From NCBI GenBank assembly GCA_019217005.1, contig JAHBNG010000109.1:1-51726 (forward strand): a DNA stretch of 51,726 bases, written 5' to 3'. Made by a program: the position numbers and the translations under genes. This DNA comes from Chloroflexi bacterium TSY. GTDB lineage: Bacteria; Chloroflexota; Anaerolineae; Caldilineales; Caldilineaceae. The notes under the pieces were generated by a model. The model did not search any database. It had not been told where the DNA came from and saw only the letters and a list, made by a program, of their open reading frames with translations. Below are positions 8,276 through 18,650 of the stretch, in pieces (positions within the stretch are counted from its first letter, which is position 1; every line of letters starts with the position of its first letter).

Positions 8276-8281
8276 TATAAT
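8276..8281 (+). promoter_or_regulatory. -10 box upstream of HK1
   Basis: TATAAT at 8276-8281 sits in AGTATAATAGCC, a context repeated almost exactly before the paralogue HK2 (25558-25563). Both are followed after roughly 20 bases by the same GCATTTCAGCAGGAGAACAG leader containing the ribosome-binding site. No convincing -35 box is seen, so it may be an extended -10 or activator-dependent promoter. Confidence 0.45.
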
Positions 8282-8322
8282 AGCCGGGTAAATTGAGTCA
8301 GCATTTCAGCAGGAGAACAGGT

Positions 8323-10789
8323 ATGATGACAAAAGACGGAATAACAACCTTCATCACAAGACCCAGCCTGGAGATCGACCCGGAATTTCGGCTTTCGCCG
8401 GTCTGGATTATTGTGGCGCTCATCAGTTTGGCCCTCGTTCTGAGCATCGCCGACGCCCTGTTTGTAGAACCAAATAGTCGGTTTTCGCTGAGACAAATGA
8501 CCTTACTTTGTCTGATAATAGCAGCGGTGATCGGAGGGCTTCATGCTTGGCGACATTCATTGAGCCGCTGGTTGGTGCTCTTAGTTTTGCTTGTCGGTAT
8601 CCAGGCGGCCTTTACGTTGTCGGGAATGTCCAGTCTATTGCTCTTACTGATTCTGCCCCCACTTTTGGCGACAGCCCTGATCAATTGGCCTGCCGCAGTC
8701 GTTATTGGTTTTGTGGAAACAAGCTGGCTTCTATGGCAATGGCCGACATTGACAGCCAGGGGTGGTGATGCTGTTATGCTAATCGTGATTATGGGGACGA
8801 TCTGGACGATGCTGAGTTTATTGCTGGCGATCATCTATCCGCTTGTTCAGCGGACCCAGTGGTCATACCAACACTTTCATGATGCCCAGCAGAAACTGGA
8901 GGAGACCCGAGATCAAAAGGTTCAGCTTGCCCAAATGCAGGAGGATCTGAAAGTGGCCTATCAAACTCAGGAAATATTGAACGAACGATTGGCGATGTTG
9001 CACCAAGCTGCGGAGGAAGCCCATCAAGCCAAAGCTGCCTTTGTGGCCAAAATTAGCCACGAATTTCGCACCCCGTTGAATATGATCCTGGGGATGATTG
9101 ACACCTTGCGCGAAGTGCCAGAGGCGTACGGGGAGCCGATTCCCGCCCGTTTGCTGAACGTCCTCGAAATTGTCCAACGGAATAGTGACCATCTCGCCGA
9201 GATGATTAACGACGTGTTGGATCTCAGCCAGGCTGAATCGGGGCAACTGACTCTCCATCGAACGTGGGTAAATTTGGCAGAGGATATTGAAAATGCGCTC
9301 AGGATGGTTGTGCTGCCTCTGATTGAAAAGAAAGGGCTTCATCTTAAAATTGAAATCGCCGCTGATTTTCCCCAGGTTTACTGCGACCGAACCCGTATTC
9401 GTCAGGTTGTCCTTAATCTGGTCAGTAATGCGGCCCGCTACACAGAAACTCAGTAGATCCAAATTTCAGGTTTAGAGAGAGAATTTGGGCTAATTAGTTG
9501 ACATAAATACGTATTTGCCAGTCAATACCTAGCATTTACGTAAAATTTAAGCGATTTCTAGATATGAAATTGGCTGTTTTTGGCAACTGAGATCTGAAAA
9601 AATGGCCCCAAAATCCCTTCTCTCCCGACTGAAAATAGTCAAAAACGCCAAATTTGGATCTACTGAAACTGGCAGTATTGTGGTCAAAGCCACTCGACAA
9701 GGGCATGAGGTCTGTATTAGTGTGCGAGATACAGGGCCTGGCATTCCTCCCCAGGAATTGGCCAGAATCTTTGAACCGTTTGTCCAAGTCGAGCAGGTAA
9801 GACTGGAGCAAGGGAGTAGCGGATTGGGGTTGAGCATCTGCAAACTGTTTATCGACCGCCATCAGGGGCGTATTTGGGCGGAAAGCGAGCTGAATTCAAG
9901 CAGCACCTTCTCATTTACCCTACCGATCACACCCCGTGAATCTTCGTTGAATAGCCGGGCCTTTCGTGTTGGTGAAGATTGGGTTTGGCAAGAACGCGCC
10001 GCTTGGCCCAACGTGCCTGAGATACCGCGTAACCAGCGCATTATGATCTGTGACCAACAGGGCGACCTACACCCGATGTTGACCCGCTACACAGACGATA
10101 TTGCGTTTAGCACGGCCCGAGATTTAGCGACCGCAACCCAAACATTGGCCCAGCACCCCGCCCATATGCTCATCCTCAACACACCCAACTCTGATGTCTT
10201 AATCTCCTTACTGGCGCAGGCTCGCCGAACCCTACCCGATATCCCCATCATCGGTTGCGCGTTTCCAAGCAAGACCAACTATGCCCTGGATGCCGGGGCA
10301 ACCGATCACTTAATCAAACCTGTTCGAGAATCTGATTTAGCCCAAGCCCTCCAGGCCCTCGGTCGGCCCGTGAAACGCATTTTAGTGGTGGATGATCATC
10401 CAGATATGCAGCATCTTTTTGGCCTGATGTTGGGAAACATTGACCCGATTTTCGAGCTGACCACCGCCACAAATGGAGCTGAAGCCTTAGCCAAATTGCA
10501 ACAACAGGTCAAACATCATCAAGCCCCAGATGTGGTTCTACTGGACATCTTATTGCCTGACATGCTTGGCTGGCAGCTTTTAGCGGAGAAAAATCAGGAT
10601 GAAATGCTACGTGATATTCCGGTCATTGTGGTATCGGGCGAACCGTTGGTGGACTGGCCGACCCATAGCCCCTTTGTTATGGCCACGCTGGGCGATGGGG
10701 TTTCGATTACAAAGTTGTTGCAAGGGGCGCGTCAGTTGGCGCATTGGCTGATGATGCCTGATAGTACACTTGATCCAATGCCTGAATAA
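8323..10789 (+). pseudogene. Hybrid sensor histidine kinase HK1, interrupted by a 215-bp element
   Basis: Start ATG 8323 follows AGGAGA. Residues 25-175 form about six membrane helices, 180-235 a coiled coil, then the HisKA box FVAKISHEFRTPLN with His246. The N-box VLNLVSNAARYTE is followed by the insertion 9451-9665. The gene resumes with the G1 box DTGPGIP and G2 box SSGLGLS. Next come a degenerate receiver lacking the acceptor Asp and a full receiver (ILVVDDH, Asp in DILLPDM). Removing the element and one AAACT copy restores ARYTETGSIVV and a 748-residue frame. As it stands, translation ends at residue 377, before the ATP-lid motifs. The convergent neighbour RR1 overlaps its 3' end by 83 bases. 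Confidence 0.85.
9451..9665 (+). mobile_element. 215-bp MITE, copy 1 (in HK1)
   Basis: The ends CAGTAGATCCAAATTT and its complement form 16-bp terminal inverted repeats. A 5-bp target duplication AAACT lies at 9446-9450 and 9666-9670. No transposase is encoded. This copy differs from the other three at scattered positions and is the oldest by divergence. It carries an in-frame TAG just inside the left end that truncates HK1. Confidence 0.9.
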
Positions 10790-11957
10790 AGGCCTGTCGT
10801 CGAACCGGCTTTGGCAAGTACAGTGAGGCGCCCAGAGCCAGGGCCAAATCCTCGCGACGAATCACGGAACAAATGATAATGGGAATATCGCGCGTATCGG
10901 AGTGTTCGTGCAGATCGGTTAACAGATCCCAGCCATCCATATCTGGCAAGAGCACATCCAGGACGATTATATCGGGCCTGGCGGTAGCGATCGTTTCGAA
11001 AAGGGCTTTCCCATCAGCCAGATGGTTAATTTGGTAGCGCGTATTGGTCACATAAAGTTGGTAGAAGGTGATCAAATCGGGATTGTCATCAACAACCAGG
11101 ACGGAGACAGGCTTTTGTCGAGACAGATCATCAAGGGCCTGAAGCCTGATCTGAAAAGAAAGCTGATCCTCAACCTGTTGAATGGCAAGATGCCCCCCAT
11201 ACGGACTGAGCAACTCTTGAATGAGGTCACTATCGGGCAGGGTTTGGCTATAACTCGGCTCCCCCATCACCGTAATGATAATCTGATCCTCGACCTGTTT
11301 GGATTCCAGGCGAATTTCACCCGAATCCAGGTGCTGCACCAACTTTTCAATAGCCGTTAGCAATACTTGCCGCAGCGATGATGGATAAATGATCGCCGTT
11401 TGATCAGCGGGGGCAGCGGCAACCCTGAGACCGATATTGTGTTTCGTAGTCAGCACTTGGCCGACTTTTTCGACTCCCGCGATAATGGTGGCTACGTTAC
11501 TCTTGTCCTCCGGTGTCGTCTGTTGCAAGGTGGCTAGCTCTTGCCGTACCTGTAAACGCCAGGGGTCAGAATCCGCGTCGCCGTATACGTCGCCGGGAGT
11601 GATTGGTGTTTGTGCCCAAAGCTGTTGAGCCAAGCCCTGAATCGCACGATCCTGTTCGCGGCGCAGATGTCGTGGCGTAAGCTGCATTCGCGTGGCGGTT
11701 GTTTCCTGAGTTAGCCCCCGTACATAGCGATAGTGCAACACATCATAAAACCGACTGTTCCAATTTGGCGCAGTCGCATCAGGGGGTGGTTTCAAATCCT
11801 CGATGGCCTGGATGATGGTCGTTTGTAAGACCTTGATGCCTTGCTGTGGCTGACATCCCAAAACAGACCATAATAATGCTGGCGGTTGGTAAAGCGGATT
11901 GTGCAGTTGGTTAAGACTTTTGCGTAGGGCTTGCTCAAAGGCGGCAAATGCATCCAT
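10707..11957 (-). CDS. Regulator RR1: sigma-4-like HTH, degenerate ATPase, C-terminal receiver
   Basis: A 416-residue protein. Around residues 70-115, VRGLTQETTATRMQLTPRHL followed by RREQDRAIQGLA resembles a sigma-70 region 4 helix-turn-helix. The middle (about 150-270) is laid out like a histidine-kinase ATPase domain: SLRQVLLTAIEKLVQHL occupies the N-box position but lacks the Asn, and no proper G boxes are seen. Residues 290-400 form a receiver with VLVVDDN, acceptor Asp in VLDVLLPDMDGW and Lys in YLPKPVRR. Having the receiver at the C-terminus behind a DNA-binding and pseudo-kinase region is unusual. It converges on HK1, its likely partner. The paralogue is RR2 (32148-33419). Confidence 0.8.
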   Translation of the reverse strand: MDAFAAFEQALRKSLNQLHNPLYQPPALLWSVLGCQPQQGIKVLQTTIIQAIEDLKPPPDATAPNWNSRFYDVLHYRYVRGLTQETTATRMQLTPRHLRREQDRAIQGLAQQLWAQTPITPGDVYGDADSDPWRLQVRQELATLQQTTPEDKSNVATIIAGVEKVGQVLTTKHNIGLRVAAAPADQTAIIYPSSLRQVLLTAIEKLVQHLDSGEIRLESKQVEDQIIITVMGEPSYSQTLPDSDLIQELLSPYGGHLAIQQVEDQLSFQIRLQALDDLSRQKPVSVLVVDDNPDLITFYQLYVTNTRYQINHLADGKALFETIATARPDIIVLDVLLPDMDGWDLLTDLHEHSDTRDIPIIICSVIRREDLALALGASLYLPKPVRRQAFIQALDQVYYQASSANAPTDAPLATTL

Positions 11958-11985
11958 GTCCTAAAGATGTCCTAAAGATGTCCTA
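11956..11985. repeat. 11-bp tandem repeat over the RR1 start
   Basis: ATGTCCTAAAG is repeated about 2.7 times from 11956, overlapping the RR1 start codon on the minus strand. Each unit supplies an AGGAC on that strand, so slippage here would alter the ribosome-binding region of RR1. Confidence 0.6.
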
Positions 11986-12121
11986 TCTTATCACTGCAGG
12001 GCGGCCTATACTATGATGTGCGCGATTTTGTGTCTCGCGCTATCTTAGCATGCTGTTGTGTTGGGGTCAAACTAAACCATTTTACTCAAATCAAGTTGTA
12101 CAATGTCAAGGAGGACAAAAA

Positions 12122-13715
12122 ATGAATAGCAAGAAGCTTTCCCGACGTACGTTCTTACAGATGACGGCCGGAGCAGCAGCCGGAACGGTCTTGGCGTCTT
12201 GTGTCCCGGAACCGGCATCCGATTCCGGATCTTCAGACGCTGCTACCGCTGCTGAGGAAGTGACAATTGGTTGGGCACGGCACGGCGGTGAAGGCGATGT
12301 GCCGACTGAGAATGGGCTGGCTGAGATTTTCAAAGAGAAGAATCCGGGTGTGACGATTGAACCGCTTGTGCTGCCCTGGGACGACTACAATACCAAGATT
12401 CCTGTGATGGTGGCAGGTGGTACGGCTCCCGATACCTTTGGGTGTCACCCGGCTCTCATGGCAGAGACCCACACAGCCGGTGGCTCTATTCCGCTTACAG
12501 ACTTTATTGATGCATACGGTCCTGATCTCAATTACGATGATGTTGTCTATCATGGCGATGCACTCTTTGATGGCCAGGTATTTGGATTGCCCCAAAAATC
12601 GTGTACCCACCAGCTACGCTACAACAAAGATCTCTTTGCTGAGGCCGGACTGCCTACGCCTGGCGAGCTATACTGGGATCAAGGTGCAGACGGTTGGAAC
12701 TGGAACGCCTTCGTGGAGATGGGCAAAGAGTTGACCAAAGACTTGGATGGCGACGGCGAAACAGATCAATTTTTCTATGGCGGGTCTGGCGGCACCAATC
12801 AGCTTGGGCTCATTCGGGCCGCCGGAGGCGAGGTTTTCAATGACGATGTTTCAGTCTCAGTAGATCCAAATTTCAGGTTTTGAGAGAGAATTCTGGCTAA
12901 ACAGTTGACATAAATACAAATTTGCCGGTCGATATCTAGTTTTTGCGTTAGATTTGGGCGATTTTCAGATATGAAATAGGTTGTTTTCTGTAACCGAAAT
13001 CTGAATAAATGACTCCAAAATCCCTGCAATCTCGACTGAAAATAGCCAAAAACGCCAAATTTGGATCTACTGAGTCTGCACGATTAATTCTGCCGAAGCG
13101 GTGGAAGGTATTAAGTGGATGGCGAGCCTGGTTCTAGATCATGCGATCCAGCCGCCGCCAGAGATGCAGGCGAACGAGCTAGGCATCACCTTCAATACCG
13201 GGAAGGTTGTGATGGCGGGCGGCACAACCTGTGATTCAGTACGTGATCTGCGTGAAGACCGAGAGCTTCCATTTGAGTGGGACTTTGTGGTGCTTCCAGC
13301 GGGTAGCGCTGGATTCCGTACGTGGGGCGATACGGACCAGATCGTTATCTCTTCGGCCAGTGAAAACGCGCAAGCTGCCTTTGATTGGGCCGTTTATCGT
13401 AGCAGTTTAGAAGCCTGGGAGGAAGGCTACGAAAACGGTATCATTTTGGCCTTCTCGGATGGCCCAACCCGCTGGTCGATCTTCGAATCCAAAGCATATA
13501 CGGAACCACTTGGCGCTCTCGACATCGAAATGATCAAGGAAGGGTACAAGAACACGATTCCGAATCCCTTTGTACCACGTAGCCCGCAACCCTACCGCGT
13601 TCTCTTCACCGTCATGACCACAGAGGTCGACAATGCGCTGCGCGGCGTCAAAACGGCTCAAGCAGCAGCAGACGACATGTGCGCGCAGATTGAGGAGATT
13701 CTGTCAGAAGGATAG
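12122..13715 (+). pseudogene. Sugar ABC transporter substrate-binding lipoprotein SBP1, interrupted by a MITE
   Basis: Start ATG 12122 follows AAGGAGG at 12109-12115. The N-terminus has a Tat motif SRRTFLQM and a lipobox LASC, so a lipidated, exported type-I extracellular solute-binding protein is predicted. The body has the family segment DYNTKIPVMVAGGTAPDTF. The 215-bp element at 12858-13072 stops translation after about residue 253. Taking it out with one AGTCT copy gives DVSVCTINSAEAVEGIKWM and a 457-residue protein matching SBP2 throughout. Two permease genes follow, so the locus encoded a carbohydrate importer, now without a complete binding protein. Confidence 0.88.
12858..13072 (+). 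mobile_element. 215-bp MITE, copy 2 (in SBP1)
   Basis: Same 16-bp terminal repeats as copy 1, with target duplication AGTCT at 12853-12857 and 13073-13077. It is nearly identical to copies 3 and 4, which indicates recent movement. Confidence 0.92.
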
Positions 13716-13731
13716 CATTTTGGAATTAGGA

Positions 13732-13776
13732 ATTAGGGGATTAGGGATTATGTTTTAGCATCCCTAATCCCCTAAT
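13732..13776 (+). promoter_or_regulatory. Intercistronic hairpin between SBP1 and permease genes
   Basis: ATTAGGGGATTAGGGAT (13732-13748) pairs perfectly with 13760-13776 across an 11-base loop. It follows the SBP1 stop by 16 bases and has no T-run. Such hairpins typically protect the abundant binding-protein mRNA and lower downstream permease expression. Confidence 0.6.
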
Positions 13777-13802
13777 TTTCTTAACCCCTTTAATCCCAAC
13801 CC

Positions 13803-14699
13803 ATGTTCGGTAAAAGCAAACTCTACTGGAAAAATGTTTTTGAGGGATATGCGTTTATCTCGCTCTGGATCGTGGGCTTCGCGATCTTCACCGCGGGTGC
13901 GCTTCTGGGTTCGTTTTCGATCAGTTTAACCGAGTGGAATATCGTCGGTACGCCTGAGTATGTGGGGTTGGAGAACTACCAGAAGATGGTCGAAGATGAG
14001 TTTTTCTGGAAGTCGCTGAGGGTGACGCTGATCTACCTGCTCAATGTGCCCCTCAATTTGGCGTTGGGCCTCTTCCTGGCGCTGCTGCTCAATCAGAAAA
14101 TTCGCGGTATTGGCATCTTTCGGACTCTCTTTTATTTGCCGAGCGTCACCGCAGGTGTTGCCGTTTCGCTGCTCTGGTTATGGATTTTCAATCCGAGGTT
14201 CGGTGTAATCAACGTCTTATTGGATAATCTGCTTGGCATCAAGGGGCCGGGATGGCTGGGGAGCGAAGCCTGGGCCTTACCCGCGCTGATCATCATGAGC
14301 GTTTGGGGCGTAGGTGGCGGAATGTTGATCTATCTGGGTGCGCTGCAGGGCGTGCCGACTACTTTCTACGAAGCCGCCACACTCGATGGTGCAGGGGCAT
14401 GGCAGAAATTCCTCAAAATAACCGTTCCCATGATTCCCCCGGTGCTTCTCCTAAACCTGATCATGGGGGTCATTGCCTCATTTCAGGTCTTTACCCAAGC
14501 CTTTATTATGACCCAGGGAGGGCCCAACTATGCGACCCTCTTTTACGTTCTCTACCTCTACCAAAATGCGTTTCAGTGGTTCAACATGGGGTATGCGTCG
14601 GCCCTGGCATGGGTGCTCTTTTTGGTCATTCTTGTATTTACTATCGTGATCCTGCGCACATCCACCAGTTGGGTCTACTATGAAGGAGAGGGACGATGA
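13803..14699 (+). CDS. Carbohydrate ABC transporter permease (MalF/UgpA type)
   Basis: A 298-residue inner-membrane protein with six hydrophobic segments. The EAA loop is EAATLDGAGAWQKFLKITVP near residues 190-210, the cytoplasmic contact with the ATPase. The typical C-terminal TQGGPNYAT segment is present. ATG 13803 has no clear Shine-Dalgarno, so the gene probably depends on transcription from SBP1 through the hairpin upstream. Its stop overlaps the start of the second permease by four bases, showing translational coupling. No ATPase gene is nearby; in this family a shared MsmK/UgpC-like ATPase is often encoded elsewhere. Confidence 0.92.
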   Translation: MFGKSKLYWKNVFEGYAFISLWIVGFAIFTAGALLGSFSISLTEWNIVGTPEYVGLENYQKMVEDEFFWKSLRVTLIYLLNVPLNLALGLFLALLLNQKIRGIGIFRTLFYLPSVTAGVAVSLLWLWIFNPRFGVINVLLDNLLGIKGPGWLGSEAWALPALIIMSVWGVGGGMLIYLGALQGVPTTFYEAATLDGAGAWQKFLKITVPMIPPVLLLNLIMGVIASFQVFTQAFIMTQGGPNYATLFYVLYLYQNAFQWFNMGYASALAWVLFLVILVFTIVILRTSTSWVYYEGEGR

Positions 14700-15550
14700 C
14701 AAGCTTTTTGCAGAGTCAGCGCCGCCAGGATGTGCTGCTCAAGATCGTCGTCTATCTTCTGTTGATCATCGGGGCCATTTTTGTGATGCTGCCCTTCTTC
14801 TGGATGATCAGTACCTCACTCAAAAAGCCGGGCAGCGAATTCACCTTTCCCATTGAATGGATTCCTGCTCCGCCCCGCTGGAAAAACTATTCAGAAGGAT
14901 GGACTATACTGCCCTTTAATCTGTGGGCACTCAATACGATCATCATTACCGGGCTATCGATTGTTGGGCACGTTGTCTCCAGCGCAATCATTGCCTTTGG
15001 CTTTGCTCGCATCCGCTTCCCCGGCCGAGACGCAATCTTCCTATTAGTTTTGGCAACGATGATGCTACCTTATCCATCGGTCATCATTCCCCATTTTATT
15101 CTCTTCCGTAACCTGGGCTGGCTGGATACGTTTCTACCTCTCATCGTACCAGCCTTTTTTGGTACCAACGCTTTCTTCATCTTTCTGCTTCGTCAATTCT
15201 TCATGACCTTACCGCGCGAGCTGGACGACGCCGCGCGGGTTGACGGATGCAGCACCTGGGGCATCTTCCATCGGATCTGCGTGCCGCTGATCAGGCCAGC
15301 CCTGGGTATTATTCTGGTTTTCTCCTTTATGCATCATTGGAATGATTTTCTTGGACCACTGATATTCCTCTCCGATATTGACAACTTTACGCTTGCGTTG
15401 GGCCTGCGCTTCTTTCAGGGACAGTATCGTGTTGAGTGGGCTCTCATGATGGCCGTGTCGCTCATCATCCTGGCCCCTACGATAGTACTTTTCTTTGTTG
15501 CCCAGAAGAACTATATTCAAGGTATTGTAATCACTGGTGTAAAGGGCTAA
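14696..15550 (+). CDS. Carbohydrate ABC transporter permease (MalG/UgpE type)
   Basis: A 284-residue membrane protein starting at the ATG overlapping the previous TGA. It has six membrane segments, an ELDDAARVDGCSTWGIFHRI EAA loop near residues 175-195, and the C-terminal AQKNYIQGIVITGVKG ending that is nearly diagnostic for the MalG/UgpE branch. It forms the heteromeric channel with the upstream permease. A CRTAC1-like gene starts 15 bases later, so both may share one transcript. Confidence 0.93.
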   Translation: MTSFLQSQRRQDVLLKIVVYLLLIIGAIFVMLPFFWMISTSLKKPGSEFTFPIEWIPAPPRWKNYSEGWTILPFNLWALNTIIITGLSIVGHVVSSAIIAFGFARIRFPGRDAIFLLVLATMMLPYPSVIIPHFILFRNLGWLDTFLPLIVPAFFGTNAFFIFLLRQFFMTLPRELDDAARVDGCSTWGIFHRICVPLIRPALGIILVFSFMHHWNDFLGPLIFLSDIDNFTLALGLRFFQGQYRVEWALMMAVSLIILAPTIVLFFVAQKNYIQGIVITGVKG

Positions 15551-15565
15551 GAGGTATGTAACATC

Positions 15566-16788
15566 GTGCAGAAGCAATCCACTCGCGCGTTTCTAATGGT
15601 ACTGTCGATTTTTCCGCTGCTAATCACCGCCTGCGTGCCGTTGACGCAGCAATCTGATCCAGCCGTGTCGCTGGCGATATCGCAGCAACCACACCGGGCC
15701 TCACCAACCCCCTGTGAAGATCGCTTCATCCCCCATTCTCTTGAACATATCACCGCCATTTCGGGTGAGATTGTCAAGAAGTTCGATAGTAATGGCGCCG
15801 GTCTGGCCATTAACGATCTCGACCGTGATGGCGATCTGGATCTTGTGCTGGCGAATTTGGCTGGTTCTAATGCCATCTTTTGGAACGAAGGCGATTTCGC
15901 CTTTCAGAAGCAGGAATTCCCTTTCGGTCAGTCGCGCGCCGTCAGCATCGTCGATATTGATGGCGACGGCTGGCAGGACATTGTCTTTTCCCGGCGCGAA
16001 ACGGCTCCCAGCGTGTGGATGAACGATGGCACGTTTCAAAAGGGTGAAAACAATCAGAAAATTCACAGACAAACATCAGCCCAGCGTGGCCAACAGCAAT
16101 TCAAACAGATAGACGGTTTCACGCGTTTAGATCGGTTCAGCCCTGCACAACGGGCCTACACCTTCGCCTGGGCCGATCTGGATGGTGATATTGATCTGGA
16201 TCTTGTCCTGGCGACCTATCAAACCGAGCACAGGCGCTTTAATAACTATGACTTGAGCGGTGGCGGCGTGGTCTACTATGAAAACAGGGGAGACGAATTT
16301 ATACCGACCCATCTGGCGACCTATTCGCAAGCCTTGGCCCTGCTGCTGGTCGACCTGAATGAGGATGAACATCTGGATATCTGGGTAGGCCATGACTTTC
16401 TGATGCCTGACCAGGTCTGGTTGCGCACAGATGATGGCTGGCAGGAAGCAACCCGCTTCGATGAAACTGCCCAAAATACCATGAGCTTTGCGGCAGGTGA
16501 TATCAACAACGACGGTGGCGTTGAGCTATTTGCCGCTGACATGATGCCCTATGAGCCTACCCAAGCGGCCATGCTGGCTTGGTCTCCTTTAATGGAGACG
16601 ATGGAAGATGTCGCCCATGACCAGCAGATCATCCAAAACGTCCTTCAAATTGCGACCAGCGACGGGGGATTTGAAAACCAGGCGGTTGCGCGAGGTGTAG
16701 AGGCGACGGGATGGAGCTGGTCCGCCCAATTTGGGGACCTGGACCAGGATGGTTTTCTGGATCTCTATGTGGTGAACGGTATGGCAGC
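15566..16788 (+). pseudogene. CRTAC1-like FG-GAP/VCBS lipoprotein, 3'-truncated (copy 1)
   Basis: The likely start is GTG 15566; a lipoprotein signal ends at ITAC. The body consists of FG-GAP/VCBS-type calcium loops: DLDRDGDLDLVLA, DIDGDGWQDIVF, DLDGDIDLDLVLA, DLNEDEHLDIWVG, DINNDGGVELFAA and DLDQDGFLDLYVV. The sequence follows copy 2 until VVNGMAA at 16788 and then becomes an unrelated oxidoreductase fragment, so the last repeats and the ASPIC/UnbV domain are lost. It lies just behind the sugar permeases, so a surface carbohydrate-related role is possible; the family's function is not established. Confidence 0.8.
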
Positions 16789-16837
16789 AATGGTCGTTCA
16801 CACTGACCCGGAGATTGTTTACGAGAATCCCTATAAA

Positions 16838-18337
16838 CTTTACTTTCTGGTAAAAGAAAAGAGATGAGGTGAGAAATGTGACAAAAAGCGGTTAGCAGTT
16901 CATCCTAAAGGTAGAGAACCCAAAAAGGAGGAAGGAATGCTAACCGCGCCAGAAATAACTATAGCAGTACTGATGAATGTATTGCAAGTAACGCCGATGG
17001 GAACAAACGTAAATGTAATGCGTCTGATGTGGGCAATGCTGAATGGGTCGTTTCTGAAAAGTCGAGGAGCAATCCATAGCGCATTGAAAGAAAGCGGGTT
17101 TGAAGATGAGGAGCTCCGGCGAAGCTGGTGGAGCTTTCGATATGGATCATGGGATATCACAAGTCTGCTGGGGTCGTGGCAAGAAGAAGTGGAAAGGGGA
17201 ATGGGAGGCAAAAAAGTTAGAAGGGTACCGAGTGAAAAGCATAGATATCACAGGGTTCTGGCGACCGAAGCTGCAAGGGAAAGTGAACCGACTCTATAAC
17301 TCAACGGCTCGTCGGGCATTGCCCGCGCTCATCTTTGGAGTGATGATAAGCTCGGGGGGAGATAGGCGGGAAGCGAGTGCCACTGCTCAAGGCAATCATG
17401 AGATGCACGGTTGGAACAAAGGAAAGTGAGTTTCGGAAAAAGCTGCTGAAAGAGACGAAGAAATCACTGGAGTCAGACGAAGTGGCGGTGGTCGATGCCG
17501 GGTTTACAATCAGAGAAATGCTAGAAAGCGGCATAGACCGATTTGTCCTGCGGGAAGCGATTAACTGCACAGTGCGCCGCAATGAGTTCCCCAAACGCAA
17601 AGAAAAAAGGCAGACCACCTGAATATGGTGATATTGTGCGACCGCTCTCTCGCAGCTATAAGGGAAAGCGACTCGAGGCTACAACTCCGGACTCGTCTGG
17701 TCGCTTTCTCTATAGTGGTCGCCTGATTTGCTATCAAGCATGGCACAATCTCGTCCCCAGAACAACCAAGGTGGATACAGCCAACCGTACCTACTCGATT
17801 TACGTCATTCAGGATCCGGCCTACAACACACCTTTGGTTTTGGCGACCGTTATGACTTTGCAGCCTGAAACCATTTATCTTGTCTACCTGGAACGCTGGC
17901 CTGTTGAACCTCCCCCCTTGGCTTCCAAGCAGATGATTGGCTTACATCGTCAATTTGTTCATGCCGATGAGGCTTGTTTCCGCTTACCTGAACTGGGGCT
18001 GCTTGCTGGCAATCTTCTTTCCCATTTAGCCGCTTCTCTTCCTCCCATACCGACTGGCTACTGGGATCGAGAGCCTCAAGCCACTCCCGGCAGGCTGCGC
18101 CGTGTTCTCTCGAGTGCTCTTTTCCAACTCCTGACCAACTCGACCCTGACTTTCGGAAAAAGGCCTCGGTTTCACACCATTTCCCTAAAGGCGTTCTCGC
18201 TCATCGCCGCCTCAAAGCCGCTGCTTAAACTAGCCGAGCACTATTTTTACATTTTATCCCGTTTTTTCAGGGTGGATTCTTTTTTCCGCCCCTTTCGGTT
18301 TGCCCTTTGTCACTCAAGCCTTTACCAGAAAGTAAAG
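16838..18337 (+). mobile_element. DDE insertion sequence, copy A (1500 bp)
   Basis: Terminal repeats CTTTACTTTCTGGTAAA and complement, with target duplication TATAAA at 16832-16837 and 18338-18343. Copies B (27318-28726, inverted) and C (29453-30939) share the ends and sequence. Confidence 0.92.
16937..18228 (+). pseudogene. IS4-superfamily-like DDE transposase, frameshifted (copy A)
   Basis: Three blocks in different frames add up to one transposase. The N-terminal helical region starts MLTAPEITIAVLMNVLQ (ATG 16937). The catalytic core has SIDITGFWRPK (first Asp) and VAVVDAGFTIREML (second Asp). The third block has [20 protein letters not shown] (Glu) and a basic tail PKGVLAHRRLKAAA ending at 18226-18228. 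A one-base step between the first two blocks is shared with copy C. Copy A also has an extra G near 17358 and an extra A near 17609. I place it in the IS4-like DDE group from these motifs; the exact family is uncertain. Confidence 0.7.
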
Positions 18338-18650
18338 TATAAAACATACGCCATAAACGACTGGTGTATTGGCACTGCTGAAGAAATTATGAGCATCGCA
18401 AATGCCGCACTTTATGACACTCCCCCAGAATACGGTTTGGGTGGGCGCCAAGATGTCGAAATGTGTATCGCACTCTATGAATCGTCCGTATTAGGGATGA
18501 TGCCCATTGAATTGCCCATCACATCGATGACGACTTATGAACAAATGGTGCACGACGACTTTCAAGCGCGGTTTGGACATGCGCCCGATAAAAATCCTGA
18601 ATAGAAATTGTGTAACCCAATCCACTGTATTTATATAAGGAGCCAACCTC

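Larger units (their letters stand above)
16789..18604 (+). pseudogene. Gfo/Idh/MocA oxidoreductase C-terminal fragment, split by IS copy A
   Basis: The coding pieces 16789-16837 and 18344-18604 join, after removing the 1500-bp IS and one TATAAA copy, to read VYENPYKTYAINDWCIGTAE and then YGLGGRQDVEMCIALYESSV. This is the C-terminal alpha/beta domain of NAD-dependent Gfo/Idh/MocA sugar or inositol dehydrogenases. The N-terminal Rossmann domain is absent: the left border is a junction with the CRTAC1 remnant. The transposase frame happens to read into the right piece, but that is accidental. Confidence 0.65.

Noticed and set aside
17199..17225. Classical -1 frameshift at AAAAAAG in the IS transposase
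   Set aside because: The downstream frame is +1 relative to the first frame, so a -1 slip at this heptamer would not join them.
17543..18604. A 353-residue transposase-oxidoreductase fusion protein
   Set aside because: The frame crosses an IS end and the duplicated target. The transposase's own conserved tail and stop lie in a different frame.
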